Source of the DNA: Thalassobellus sediminis
Lineage (GTDB): Bacteria > Bacteroidota > Bacteroidia > Flavobacteriales > Flavobacteriaceae
Direction: 5' to 3'
DNA: 64,000 nt
NCBI RefSeq assembly: GCF_044386045.1
Contig: NZ_JBISCD010000040.1
Span: 1,612,001 to 1,676,000 of the forward strand
Under the pieces are notes generated by a model that ran no database searches, was not told the origin of the DNA, and saw nothing but the letters and a program-made list of their open reading frames with translations. Of this stretch, positions 40,246 through 49,900 are shown one piece after another. The translations under genes and the position numbers were made by a program. The first letter of the stretch is position 1, and the number at the start of each line of letters is the position of its first letter.

Positions 40246-41739
40246 TTGAGACTCAATTATAAAATTATTTTTCATTTTTTAGGATTGCTATTATTATTTA
40301 ATGGTGGTTTTATGTTGCTTTCTGCCCTTGTAAGTTTAATTTATGAAGATGGCGTTACATTTCAAATATTTCTTGCAGGTATATTAACACTTGTTATAGG
40401 TGTTGTTGGAATGTTATTTACCCGAAAGCATAAAAAGGAAATGAATAAGCGCGAAGGTTATATTGTAGTAGCCTTTGGCTGGGTAATTATGTCTTTATCG
40501 GGCACCTTGCCTTATGTATTAACAGAAAGTATTCCTGGTTTTACAAACGCTTTTTTCGAAACCATGTCTGGTTACACCACTACAGGAGCCTCTATTTTAA
40601 ATGATATTGAAGCGGTGCCAAAAGGTGTCTTGTTTTGGAGAAGTACCACGCATTGGATAGGAGGTATGGGTATTATTGTATTAGCTATAGCCATATTGCC
40701 TTTATTAGGTATTGGAGGTATGCAGCTCTTTGCAGCAGAAGCTCCAGGGCCAAGTGCCGATAAATTACATCCTAGAATTACAGATACAGCAAAGCGTTTA
40801 TGGCTTATTTATTTTGGGTATACAGCTGCCGAAACATTGTTTCTTAAATTAGCTGGTATGTCGTTTTTCGATGCTATTAATCATTCTATGGCAACCTTAT
40901 CAACAGGTGGCTTTTCAACAAAAAATGCTAGTGTAGCCTATTGGAACAATCAACCCATAATTCAGTATATCATTATATTGTTTATGTTTTTAGCGGGTAC
41001 AAATTTTGTATTAAGTTATTTTGCATTTAAAGGCAAGGTTCAAAAAATTATTAAAGACGAGGAGTTTAAACTATATTTTAAATTTGTTTCTGTTTTTACT
41101 ATAATAGCGGCACTTATTATTTATTTTAAAGCCAATGTTTCAATATCATCAATAGATCACCCAATGGTTTGGGGCGAAGGCGAAAGTGCTTTTAGGCATG
41201 CCTTATTTCAAGTACTTACAGTTGTTACAACAACAGGTTTTATCTCTGCCGATTATACACTGTGGGCGCCTTTTTTAGGTGTGCTTTTTTTCGGACTTAT
41301 GTTTCTAGGTGGTTCAGCAGGAAGTACCTCTGGAGGTGTAAAAGTAGTACGCCATTTAATACTTATTAAAAACGGTTTTTTAGAATTTAAGCGTACGCTT
41401 CATCCTAATGCTATTGTGCCTGTTCGTTATAATAAAAAAGCCATCAATAGGTTTATTGTATTTAATGTTTTAGCCTTTTTTATATTATACATGCTATCGT
41501 TTATTATAGGCGCTTTAGTTTTTTCTATGTTCGAAATAGATCTTATTTCTTCCATAGGTTTATCGGCTTCTAGTTTGGGTAATGTAGGACCTGCATTTGG
41601 TAATTTTGGTCCCGTAAATAATTATGCTGCATTACCGCCTTTAGCAAAATGGTGGTCATCATTTTTAATGCTTATTGGGCGTTTAGAACTCTTTACGGTA
41701 CTTATATTGTTTACACCTTTCTTTTGGCGAAATAGGTAA
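40246..41739 (+). CDS. trkH: Trk potassium uptake channel TrkH
   Basis: 497 residues, integral inner-membrane K+ transporter. The four selectivity-loop motifs are TTTGASILND, STGGFSTKNA, TTTGFISADY and SSLGNVGPAFG, with SGGVKVVRHLILIKNG in the loop before the last repeat. The frame starts at TTG (40246), 25 bp after the trkA stop; the first ATG would delete the conserved N-terminal helix (YKIIFHFLGLLLLFNGG), so TTG is preferred. Confidence 0.94.
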   Translation: MRLNYKIIFHFLGLLLLFNGGFMLLSALVSLIYEDGVTFQIFLAGILTLVIGVVGMLFTRKHKKEMNKREGYIVVAFGWVIMSLSGTLPYVLTESIPGFTNAFFETMSGYTTTGASILNDIEAVPKGVLFWRSTTHWIGGMGIIVLAIAILPLLGIGGMQLFAAEAPGPSADKLHPRITDTAKRLWLIYFGYTAAETLFLKLAGMSFFDAINHSMATLSTGGFSTKNASVAYWNNQPIIQYIIILFMFLAGTNFVLSYFAFKGKVQKIIKDEEFKLYFKFVSVFTIIAALIIYFKANVSISSIDHPMVWGEGESAFRHALFQVLTVVTTTGFISADYTLWAPFLGVLFFGLMFLGGSAGSTSGGVKVVRHLILIKNGFLEFKRTLHPNAIVPVRYNKKAINRFIVFNVLAFFILYMLSFIIGALVFSMFEIDLISSIGLSASSLGNVGPAFGNFGPVNNYAALPPLAKWWSSFLMLIGRLELFTVLILFTPFFWRNR

Positions 41740-41766
41740 AACGTATTTTGTTATTTAAGCTTTTGG

Positions 41767-41848
41767 GCGTTACCAAAGGGTCGCGCTTTACGCTACAAGT
41801 CCTCGCTCCGTTCCTACGCTGTGGGATTTTCACTGCAATCGCTAACGC
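41767..41848. repeat. REP-like dispersed repeat, copy 3
   Basis: Begins GCGTTACCAAAGGGTCGCGC and ends ATCGCTAACGC. Same ends and block order as the copies at 12362 and 30328. Occupies most of the gap after trkH. Confidence 0.65.
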
Positions 41849-41944
41849 GGGTGTATTTGTGGTTTTTCGTTTTTTTTTATTGGTGTCATGTTACATTTTC
41901 GAAAGTTTCTCGTCGATATTATATAACCAATTAAATTATTAATC

Positions 41945-42202
41945 ATGGAATTAGTATTAACAAGTACAGATTTAGAAACATTACCAGAACCCATTGGGTT
42001 TTCTCAACACACAAAACCAGAAGGTATTTTAAATTCAAATTACAAAAGCATTGTAAAAGAAAATTTAAACAACCCAACTTCACAATCAATTTTTGGTATC
42101 AGACAACGATTAAAAAGTAGTCAATATCGTTTTACTTCAAGTACAGAGACTGTTTTGAAAGTCTCAACTTTTGTAACAATCATTTTCGCTATTTTTTCTT
42201 AA
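41945..42202 (+). CDS. Small protein with C-terminal membrane anchor
   Basis: 85 residues, ATG at 41945. A polar N-terminal part (ELVLTSTDLETLPEPIGFSQ) is followed by a single C-terminal hydrophobic segment, VSTFVTIIFAIFS, predicting a tail-anchored protein. It precedes another small C-terminally anchored protein by 91 bp on the same strand. No family known to me; support is the open frame and the paired arrangement only. Confidence 0.5.
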   Translation: MELVLTSTDLETLPEPIGFSQHTKPEGILNSNYKSIVKENLNNPTSQSIFGIRQRLKSSQYRFTSSTETVLKVSTFVTIIFAIFS

Positions 42203-42293
42203 AAAAGCTTTTAGGTGTAACATTTTATTAGAGATTACTACTTATTACATGTGTGGTGTTATTATTAGATGTTTCATTTTTAATTTAGAAATC

Positions 42294-42560
42294 ATGGGAG
42301 GAGAAGGTTCAATGGCGGCTGCCAATAATTCATTAAAAAACAATAGAAGTCTTTTATCTAAAAGAAGAGAGAAAGGAGCCTTGTCTGGTAGTTATGCCCA
42401 TTTGAAAATAAAAGAATTTCCTAAAGCTTCTCCTGAAGAATTAAATGAAATTAAAGAAAGAATACAAAAGGATGCTAGAAAATATAGATTGAAATTAGCT
42501 ATTACAAGTATTATTTTCTTTGTTACTTTATTTATAGCTATTTGGTATTTAATAAAATAA
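42294..42560 (+). CDS. Small tail-anchored membrane protein
   Basis: 88 residues from the ATG at 42294. I chose this over an ATG 45 bases upstream because MGGEGSMAAANNSLKNNRSL looks like the start of a family I have seen in flavobacteria (short G-rich start, then N-x-x-L-K-x-N-R). Charged middle, KASPEELNEIKERIQKDAR, then one C-terminal transmembrane helix (AITSIIFFVTLFIAIWYLI). Function unknown. Ends at a bidirectional terminator. Confidence 0.65.
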   Translation: MGGEGSMAAANNSLKNNRSLLSKRREKGALSGSYAHLKIKEFPKASPEELNEIKERIQKDARKYRLKLAITSIIFFVTLFIAIWYLIK

Positions 42561-42562
42561 AA

Positions 42563-42590
42563 AAAGGCCACTAATTAATTAGTGGCCTTT
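42563..42590. terminator. Bidirectional terminator
   Basis: Fully symmetrical stem AAAGGCCACTAAT / ATTAGTGGCCTTT at 42563-42590 with A-rich and T-rich flanks. It ends the plus-strand small-protein unit and the convergent aminotransferase gene. Confidence 0.85.
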
Positions 42591-42615
42591 CAAATTTATA
42601 TCTGTTGTTCGTGTA

Positions 42616-43800
42616 TTAACTCACAGCATCTTTTATTCTTTTAATAGCTTCAATAATTTGCTCTTGAGAAGCGGCGTATGAAATACGAATACAATCTGGA
42701 TTTCCAAACGCTTCACCAGTAACAGTTGCAACAAGCGCTTCTTCTAATAAATATAAAGAGAAATCAGTAGCATTGTTTATTGTTTTTCCACGAAGTGTTT
42801 TTCCAAAATAATATGATACATTAGGGAATACATAAAATGCACCTTCTGGTGTGTTCGATTTAAATCCTTCAACATCATTTAATAATCCTAAAATTAAATC
42901 GCGACGTACTTTAAATTCGTCAATCATGTATTGAACACGAGAAGGCGATTCGTTTAAAGCTGTAATTACAGCACGTTGCGCAATACAGTTTGCACCACTA
43001 GTAATTTGACCTTGCATTTTGTTACAAGCACGTGCTATTTTTTCTGGAGCACCAATGTATCCAATACGCCATCCGGTCATCGCAAATGCTTTAGAAACAC
43101 CATTTACTGTAATCGTTCTGTCGTACATATCATCAAACTCAGCAATACTTGCATGACCACCTATATAGTTTATGTGTTCGTAAATTTCATCAGAAACCAC
43201 ATATATGTTAGGGTATTTTGCTAATACTTCAGCTAAACCTCTTAATTCTGATTTGCTGTAAACAGATCCACTAGGGTTACAAGGCGAGCTAAACCACATC
43301 ATTTTTGTGTTTGGTGTAATAGCTGCTTCAAGTTGCTCTGGTGTCATTTTAAAATCGGTATCAATAGACGTTTTAACTTCTACAGGAACACCGTCGTTTA
43401 ACTTAACAATATCAGAATAACTTACCCAGTAAGGACAAGGTAAAATAACTTCGTCCCCTTTGTTAAGCATCACACCTGCAATATTTGCTAAAGCTTGTTT
43501 TGCTCCAGTAGATACAACAATTTGAGGTAGTGTATATGTTAAGTTGTTATCACGTTTAAATTTAGTAATAACAGCCTCTTTTAACTCTACATAACCATCA
43601 ACTGGTGTGTACGAGTTATAATCTTCATTGATTGCTTTTATAGCTTCGTCTTTAATAAAGTCAGGTGTATTAAAATCAGGTTCGCCTAAGCTTAACCCAA
43701 TAATATCTTTTCCTTCTCCTCTAAGTTCTCTTGCTTTTGCCGCCATTGCTAAAGTTGCAGACGTAGCCATGTTTAAAATTCTTTCAGAAAGTAAACTCAT
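42616..43800 (-). CDS. Pyridoxal-phosphate aminotransferase, aspartate-type
   Basis: 394 residues, fold type I class I aminotransferase. PLP-binding Lys237 in NGVSKAFAMTGWRIGYIG; substrate/PLP contacts SPCNPSGSVYS (Asn174 region), VVSDEIYEHI and the terminal RISYAAS arginine. Closest to the aspartate/prephenate aminotransferases of the I-gamma subgroup, which convert oxaloacetate and glutamate to aspartate and 2-oxoglutarate. Exact substrate not proven by sequence. Confidence 0.92.
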   Translation of the reverse strand: MSLLSERILNMATSATLAMAAKARELRGEGKDIIGLSLGEPDFNTPDFIKDEAIKAINEDYNSYTPVDGYVELKEAVITKFKRDNNLTYTLPQIVVSTGAKQALANIAGVMLNKGDEVILPCPYWVSYSDIVKLNDGVPVEVKTSIDTDFKMTPEQLEAAITPNTKMMWFSSPCNPSGSVYSKSELRGLAEVLAKYPNIYVVSDEIYEHINYIGGHASIAEFDDMYDRTITVNGVSKAFAMTGWRIGYIGAPEKIARACNKMQGQITSGANCIAQRAVITALNESPSRVQYMIDEFKVRRDLILGLLNDVEGFKSNTPEGAFYVFPNVSYYFGKTLRGKTINNATDFSLYLLEEALVATVTGEAFGNPDCIRISYAASQEQIIEAIKRIKDAVS

Positions 43801-43833
43801 TTTTTTATTTGTTTATGATGGTATTTGTAAAGT

Positions 43834-44928
43834 TTAGGCTATGCTAGGTTTTTTACCTAGAACCTTTAATTGGTTATAATGCTCTGAAACCGCTTTCCAA
43901 AATGTATTGTATTCATTATATGGTAAGCTAAATTCTTGCGCAGTTTGTTTAACTATTTTTGCAATGTTGCTGTAATGTACGTGACTAATATTTGCAAACA
44001 AGTGATGTTCTACTTGTCGATTTAATCCACCTGTATAAAATTCTACAATCCAACTTTTTGGTGAAAAATTAGATGTAGTAAACAATTGATGAATAGCCCA
44101 CGTATTTTTCATATTTCCGTTTTCATCAGGAGTAGGCATTTCTGTATTAGGCATTACATGTGCTAATTGAAATATAACACTTAAAATAATGCCAGCTGTG
44201 TAGTGCATAATTAAGAAGCCAAGTAATACCTCCCACCAAGCAAAGCCTAGTGATAATGGTAAAACGACCCAAATAGAGTAATAAATTATTTTCCCAATAA
44301 TTAATTTAGTCCATTGTGTCGCTGGATGCGGAAGTTTGCCATAAGCTAACTTTCTTTTAAGATATTTATATGTTTGTACAAAATCGGTAGTAATGGCCCA
44401 ATTTGCAGTTAATAAACCATACAAAAAGAAGGCGTAATATTTTTGATACTGATGGATTTTTAACCACTTTGTATGCTTAGAAAAACGAATAATTCTACCG
44501 GCATCAATATCTTCATCATGGCCTTGTATATTTGTGTAAGTATGATGCAATACGTTATGTTGTACTTTCCAATTATAGTCATTTCCAGCTAAAATGTAAA
44601 TACTACTTCCCATTAATTTATTAACCCATTTTTTACTTGAAAAAGAACCGTGGTTAGCATCATGCATCACATTCATACCAACACCAGCCATTCCAATGCC
44701 AACAATAACCATGAATAAAATTTGAGTCCAAACAGGTAAGGTAATAGTTAAAATTAAAACAACAGGAACAATTAGTAAAGAAAACATAACAATGGCTTTA
44801 GTATATAGTTTCCAATTTCCAGTACGTTTAATGTTATTGTCTTTAAAATAATCATTAACACGTTTGTTCAGCGTTTTAAAAAATTTTGCTGAGTCCGTTC
44901 TTGAAAAGGATAAAGCTTGTTTTGTCAT
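43834..44928 (-). CDS. Membrane fatty acid desaturase
   Basis: 364 residues, di-iron acyl desaturase with the three histidine boxes: HDANH (89-93), HNVLHH (124-129) and QVEHHLF (about 321). The QxxHH third box places it with front-end/linoleoyl-CoA-type desaturases. Four or more transmembrane helices (LLIVPVVLILTITLPVW; ILFMVIVGIGMAGVGMNV). Probably introduces double bonds into membrane lipids or acyl-CoA; no cytochrome b5 fusion. Divergent from rsmG. Confidence 0.93.
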   Translation of the reverse strand: MTKQALSFSRTDSAKFFKTLNKRVNDYFKDNNIKRTGNWKLYTKAIVMFSLLIVPVVLILTITLPVWTQILFMVIVGIGMAGVGMNVMHDANHGSFSSKKWVNKLMGSSIYILAGNDYNWKVQHNVLHHTYTNIQGHDEDIDAGRIIRFSKHTKWLKIHQYQKYYAFFLYGLLTANWAITTDFVQTYKYLKRKLAYGKLPHPATQWTKLIIGKIIYYSIWVVLPLSLGFAWWEVLLGFLIMHYTAGIILSVIFQLAHVMPNTEMPTPDENGNMKNTWAIHQLFTTSNFSPKSWIVEFYTGGLNRQVEHHLFANISHVHYSNIAKIVKQTAQEFSLPYNEYNTFWKAVSEHYNQLKVLGKKPSIA

Positions 44929-45020
44929 GCTATTAATTTTAAATAGGCATACAGATTATTGTGTATAAACAATATGCGGCGCAAAGATAAGTATAAACCA
45001 ACTTAAGTTATAACGTTTTT

Positions 45021-45054
45021 TTGTAAAAAAACGGATATAAAAAGTATATTTTTG
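45021..45054 (+). promoter_or_regulatory. Promoter of rsmG
   Basis: -33 TTG (45021-45023), 23-base spacer, -7 box TATTTTTG (45047-45054), 18 bases before the rsmG ATG. Confidence 0.5.
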
Positions 45055-45072
45055 TTGAAAATTTAACATTGC

Positions 45073-45702
45073 ATGGAACTTGTTTTAAAATATTTCGCGA
45101 ATTTAACAGAGGATCAAATTGATAAATTCAAGAAATTAGAATCGCTATATCAAGATTGGAATTTGAAAATAAATGTTGTGTCTAGAAAAGATATAGACGA
45201 GCTTTATTTAAGGCATGTTTTGCATTCTTTAGGCATTGCAAAAGTTATCAGCTTTAGAGATGGAAGCCGTATTATGGATGTTGGTACAGGTGGTGGTTTT
45301 CCAGGAATTCCTCTGGCGATTTTATTTCCAGAATGTTCCTTTCATTTAGTTGATAGTATAGGGAAAAAACTAAAAGTAGTCGATGAGGTTGTTGAAGGCT
45401 TAGGGTTAACTAATGTAAGAACAACACATAGCCGTGTAGAAGATATTAATGAAACATACGATTTTATAGTAAGTCGCGCAGTAGCTGCAATGCCAACATT
45501 TGTACATTGGGTAAAAGGAAAAATAGCTAAAGAGCAAAAGCACGAGCTTAAAAATGGAATATTATATTTAAAAGGAGGTGATTTAACCGAAGAGCTGAAA
45601 GATTACAGAACAACTACAATTTATAATTTACCCGATTATTTCTCAGAAGATTTTTACGAAACAAAAAAAGTGGTGCACTTACCTTTAAAATTTAAAGGGT
45701 AA
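45073..45702 (+). CDS. rsmG: 16S rRNA (guanine-527 N7)-methyltransferase
   Basis: 209 residues. Standard GidB/RsmG protein: LYQDWNLKINVVSRKDIDEL at the start, SAM-binding MDVGTGGGFPGIPLAILFPE at about 74-93, and the FIVSRAVAAMPTFVHW segment. Methylates the 530 loop of 16S rRNA. Convergent with the TPR gene, whose stop abuts its own. Confidence 0.96.
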   Translation: MELVLKYFANLTEDQIDKFKKLESLYQDWNLKINVVSRKDIDELYLRHVLHSLGIAKVISFRDGSRIMDVGTGGGFPGIPLAILFPECSFHLVDSIGKKLKVVDEVVEGLGLTNVRTTHSRVEDINETYDFIVSRAVAAMPTFVHWVKGKIAKEQKHELKNGILYLKGGDLTEELKDYRTTTIYNLPDYFSEDFYETKKVVHLPLKFKG

Positions 45703-46662
45703 TTATTTCAACTCAACCAATAGTTTTAGGTTTTCATTAAAATAGAAATATTGGTTTTGAAATAAGTATGTATTACTATACTGTTCTATACTTTTAATAG
45801 GTTCTCCAGATAAAATAATTGAATTTGCTTTATCAAAATTAAGTTTAGCATTTACTAAATCATTTGTTTTATAGTAGGATATTGCTAGACCAAGATACGA
45901 GTCAAAATCTACTGAGTCAAATTTTAAAGCTGATGAAAAATCAGAAATAGCCTCGTTGAATTTACCAAGAAACAGATTAGATGATCCACGATAAAAATAA
46001 GCGAATGAATTATTTTTATTAAGTCTTATCGATTTATTTAAATCAGAGTTTGCTTCTTTGTAATAATTTAATTCCATTAAAAATATGCCTCTATTATAAT
46101 ATGAATCAGCATTTGGTTCAATCAAAACAGCTGTATTAAAATCTTGTACTGCACTTTTGAGATTGCCTGAAGATTTGTATGCATATGCTCGTAATGTATA
46201 TGCCATGGAGTTATAGGGAACTTCTTTTATATAACTTGAAAAATCTTTGATAGCATCATTAAATTCTTCTAAATCAAATTTTACGCAAGCTAAACTATAA
46301 AGAGCGTCTAAAAATTTTTTGTCAAGCTCATAGGCTTTTGCGTAATCATTTTTTGCGCCTTCAAAATCTTGTAAACTAAATCTAGAATTCCCTCTATTAT
46401 AATAAGTGTCTGCGTCTGGCTCTTTAACTATAATTTTAGAATAGTCTGCAATAGCGCCATAATAATCCCCTAAATCATTTTTTGCAATAGCTCTATAAAA
46501 ATAAGCATCTAGTTTTTCTGGATCTAACTCAATAGCATCTGTAAATAATTCTATTTTTTCTTTTAAATCTATTGTTTTAAGCCCTTTTCTTATAATTTTA
46601 TTAGCTTGACCAAACATAATTATAGGAAATACAATGAAGATTATGATAATACTTTTTTTCAT
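45703..46662 (-). CDS. Exported TPR-repeat protein
   Basis: 319 residues, ATG at 46662. Signal peptide KSIIIIFIVFPIIMFGQ, then about seven tetratricopeptide repeats running to about residue 285 (examples: DAYFYRAIAKNDLGDYYGAI, DTYYNRGNSRFSLQDFEGAK, FAYFYRGSSNLFLGKFNEAI). A protein-protein interaction scaffold in the periplasm or at the surface; partner unknown. The stop is adjacent to the rsmG stop on the opposite strand. Confidence 0.85.
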   Translation of the reverse strand: MKKSIIIIFIVFPIIMFGQANKIIRKGLKTIDLKEKIELFTDAIELDPEKLDAYFYRAIAKNDLGDYYGAIADYSKIIVKEPDADTYYNRGNSRFSLQDFEGAKNDYAKAYELDKKFLDALYSLACVKFDLEEFNDAIKDFSSYIKEVPYNSMAYTLRAYAYKSSGNLKSAVQDFNTAVLIEPNADSYYNRGIFLMELNYYKEANSDLNKSIRLNKNNSFAYFYRGSSNLFLGKFNEAISDFSSALKFDSVDFDSYLGLAISYYKTNDLVNAKLNFDKANSIILSGEPIKSIEQYSNTYLFQNQYFYFNENLKLLVELK

Positions 46663-46985
46663 AGTTGGAATAGCAACAAATAATATGCCGTTTTTTAAGA
46701 ATAAAGTTAATGATATTTTTAATAAATTTTTTATCTATTATATGTAAAAAAGAGTTTTTTACAAAAAAGACTCTATTAAACTAATATTTTATAAGCAATT
46801 CTTTAGTTAAATTTAAGTTTAATTATATATACTTTGTAGAAATAATCGCATTAACTCTTATTTATTGTAGTATTTTTTGCAAACAATCGACAAAAAAAGC
46901 TTTTTATCGATTGTTTTTAGCTTTTTATCGTATAAAATTAAAATTTTATTTTATTTTTGTCCTGTATTTTGCTATTAAATAATAA
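46663..46985. promoter_or_regulatory. Upstream region of the first giant T9SS cargo gene
   Basis: A 323-bp AT-rich gap without a gene. It holds an imperfect hairpin AGAGT/ACTCT (46751-46774), an inverted repeat CAATCGA...TCGATTG (46884-46913), two direct copies of AGCTTTTTATCG (46899 and 46919) and a -7 box TATTTTTG (46952-46959) 26 bases before the ATG. No clear -33 element. Confidence 0.45.
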
Positions 46986-49900
46986 ATGAAAAGACTCTCA
47001 ATCTTAAATTTACTCTTTTATAAGAGTATGCTTTTACTTTTTATGTTAAGCTCTAATAATGCCTTTTCTCAAGCGGCAGATTTTAGAGTTCAGCATATTC
47101 AAGATGATGTTGCTCGTTCAGGAGGAATTAATTCAAGCTTTAGTGCAGTCAGCTCTTTAAATAATGCAATTGAATTAGCTAATAATAACCGAAAAACACA
47201 TGCGGGTCCTTCAGGAAATGAAAATAATCATGCTGGAGAAGATATGGCGGGTGGCAGACAATTAACAAATACTAATACTTTAACATATTATAGAGAAGCT
47301 AATTCTGTAAATAGAGATATGCGATTTAATACTTCTATTTGGGAATATGTTGGACCAGCAAATGGAAGGAATGAGATTATTGTAAGAGGGAGATATGCTG
47401 TTAATTTAAATGGAACAAATAATAGTGTAATACAAGCTGTTTCAGGAATAGTTAATGTAGATAAATGTATACCTTTTATAACAGGTATAATGAATAATGC
47501 AACTGCACAAGATGCAGATTCTGCTACAGCCATTGCATATCTAGAAGATTCTACAACTTTACGAGTTCAAAAAGGATCTAATGCAAATAATGTAAGAGTT
47601 TATATTACACTAGTAGAATTTACTGGAACTAATTGGTCTGTGTTGCATGGTGATTCAGGAAATGTAAGTTCAGATTCTGGTACAATTAGGTTAAGAAATG
47701 GTTCAGATGGTACAGGGGCAGCAACTAATGTCTCCTCATGGAACGAAGCAATAATTTTTAGCCAATTTAGAGCCGATATTAATGCTAGTGGTACTAATGA
47801 TGCGCTTTCAGATTTATGGCCAGTAACCGAACCTGGAAATAATAATCAAAGAGTAGATTGGACTTTTCATAGTAATCATGATTCTGCAGGTACAAACAGG
47901 CATTTTGTGCATGTTTTAGTGAATTCTGATTTAAATGTAACACGCTTTCAAAATACTTCAAATAATTCTGGAGAGCGTACAATTAATATAACCTCAGCAG
48001 GATTAACAGATGTTAATCAGGCGTTTATTATTGGAGCTTCTAGAACAAGTGGAAATGGTACTGCTTATGGAAGAGGCTGGAGAAATTATTATTTAAATTC
48101 TACAACCGAAGCAGCTCATTGGTCGCATCGAAGTGGCAATGGTATGGCTCATGAAATTCAGATAGTAGATTTAAGTGATTTGCAAACGTTAGAACCTGAA
48201 ATTAATGTTCAATATAATACGGTTGATATACCAAGCGGAAATACCGTTGTTTCTTTAGTTGATGGGACTGATTTTGGCTCAGTAGAAATTGCAGGTGCTT
48301 TGTCGTTGTCTCATACGTTTAGGATTCAAAACCTAGGCGATTCTGATTTAACATTGAGTGATCCAAGTCCTTATGTTACATTAACTGGAGATACGTCTGA
48401 TTTTACATTAACTGCTAATCCAAATGCAACCATTGCAGGGGGAGCGTATGAAGAGTTTACTATTACTTACGATCCAACTACTTCAGGGTTGCACTCAGTA
48501 ACTATATCTATAGCAAGTACTGATTCTGATGAAAGCCTATATACATTTAGGGTTCAAGGAATAGGTCAATATTGTAATTCTGAAGGTAATTTGAATTGGG
48601 ATACAAGCATTACAAATGTGACTTTTAATACTATAAATAATTCAGATAACGAAATACCTAAGGACAATAATTACGAAGATTTTACTAATATAGAGACTAA
48701 TTTATATAAAGGATCAACACATAATTTATCTGTAAGAGTTAATACAGATGGTAATTGGACGGTTTATACCAATGCTTGGATAGATTGGAATAGAGATGGC
48801 GATTTTGATGATCCTGGAGAGGAATACGATATGGGGGTTGCAACAAATGTTGTTGATGGGTTAACTTCAAATTCACTAATGATGGATATCACAGTTCCTA
48901 TAGGTGCTAGTATTGGTACTTCAAGAATGCGTGTTGCTTCAAAATATAGTAGTCATCCTTCTAGCTGCGAATCTGGATATGATGGTGAAGTAGAAGATTA
49001 TTCAGTTAATATTATTGATTACTTTATCGATTTTGATGGTGTTGATGATTATATTGATTTTAGCGATAATCATGATTTATCTAATGCATTTTCAATAGAA
49101 TCATGGGTCTATCAAGAAAACACAGTAACTACAGGAACTATATTGTCTAAAGGAAATATAGATGCTAGTTTACAATCAGGATACCATTTAAGTTTAAAAA
49201 ATAATTTCCCTAATTTAATTTGGTTTGATAATTCAAATAATGAAGTTTTAAACGTTACATCTCCGTATGATATTCCAAATAATGAATGGCATCATGTTGC
49301 AGTAACTTATGATGGGGCTTTAGTTACTATGTATATTGATGGTATTGTTGTAGCATCAGTATCTCCTCCATCGGGTCTAATTGATAATTCTCAAAATTTT
49401 AAAATTGGAGCCGATTTAGAAAATTTCTCAACGACTCCTTTAGAAATGAATTATTTTGATGGAGCTATACAAGAAGTTCGTATTTGGGATGTTGCTTTAA
49501 CAGAAGCTCAAATTAGAGAAATGATGAACCAACACATTGAGCAAAATTCACCAAGTGTTAGAGGTTCAATAACTAAAACAACTATCTCTGGTGGAGTATT
49601 ATGGGCTAATTTACTAGGTTATTATCCATTAAATTCTAATACAGCCTTAGATAGTTCTAGTTATAATATTGACGGTATACCAAATAATATTGATACTTCT
49701 CAAATTACTACTGCACCGCTTCCTTATGAAACAGACGCAGATAGTAGTTGGGACACAAGTACAACTTGGTTAAATAGTAGTGATTTATATATACCTAATA
49801 CAATTGGAATTGATGGAACAACACCAATAGATTGGAATATTGTTGAATTAACTAATAATATTAACTCTGGAAGTAGAGATATTTATTTAAACGGATTGAT

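Noticed and set aside
41748..41942. Plus-strand frame of 64 codons after trkH
   Set aside because: It consists largely of the REP-like repeat copy 3.
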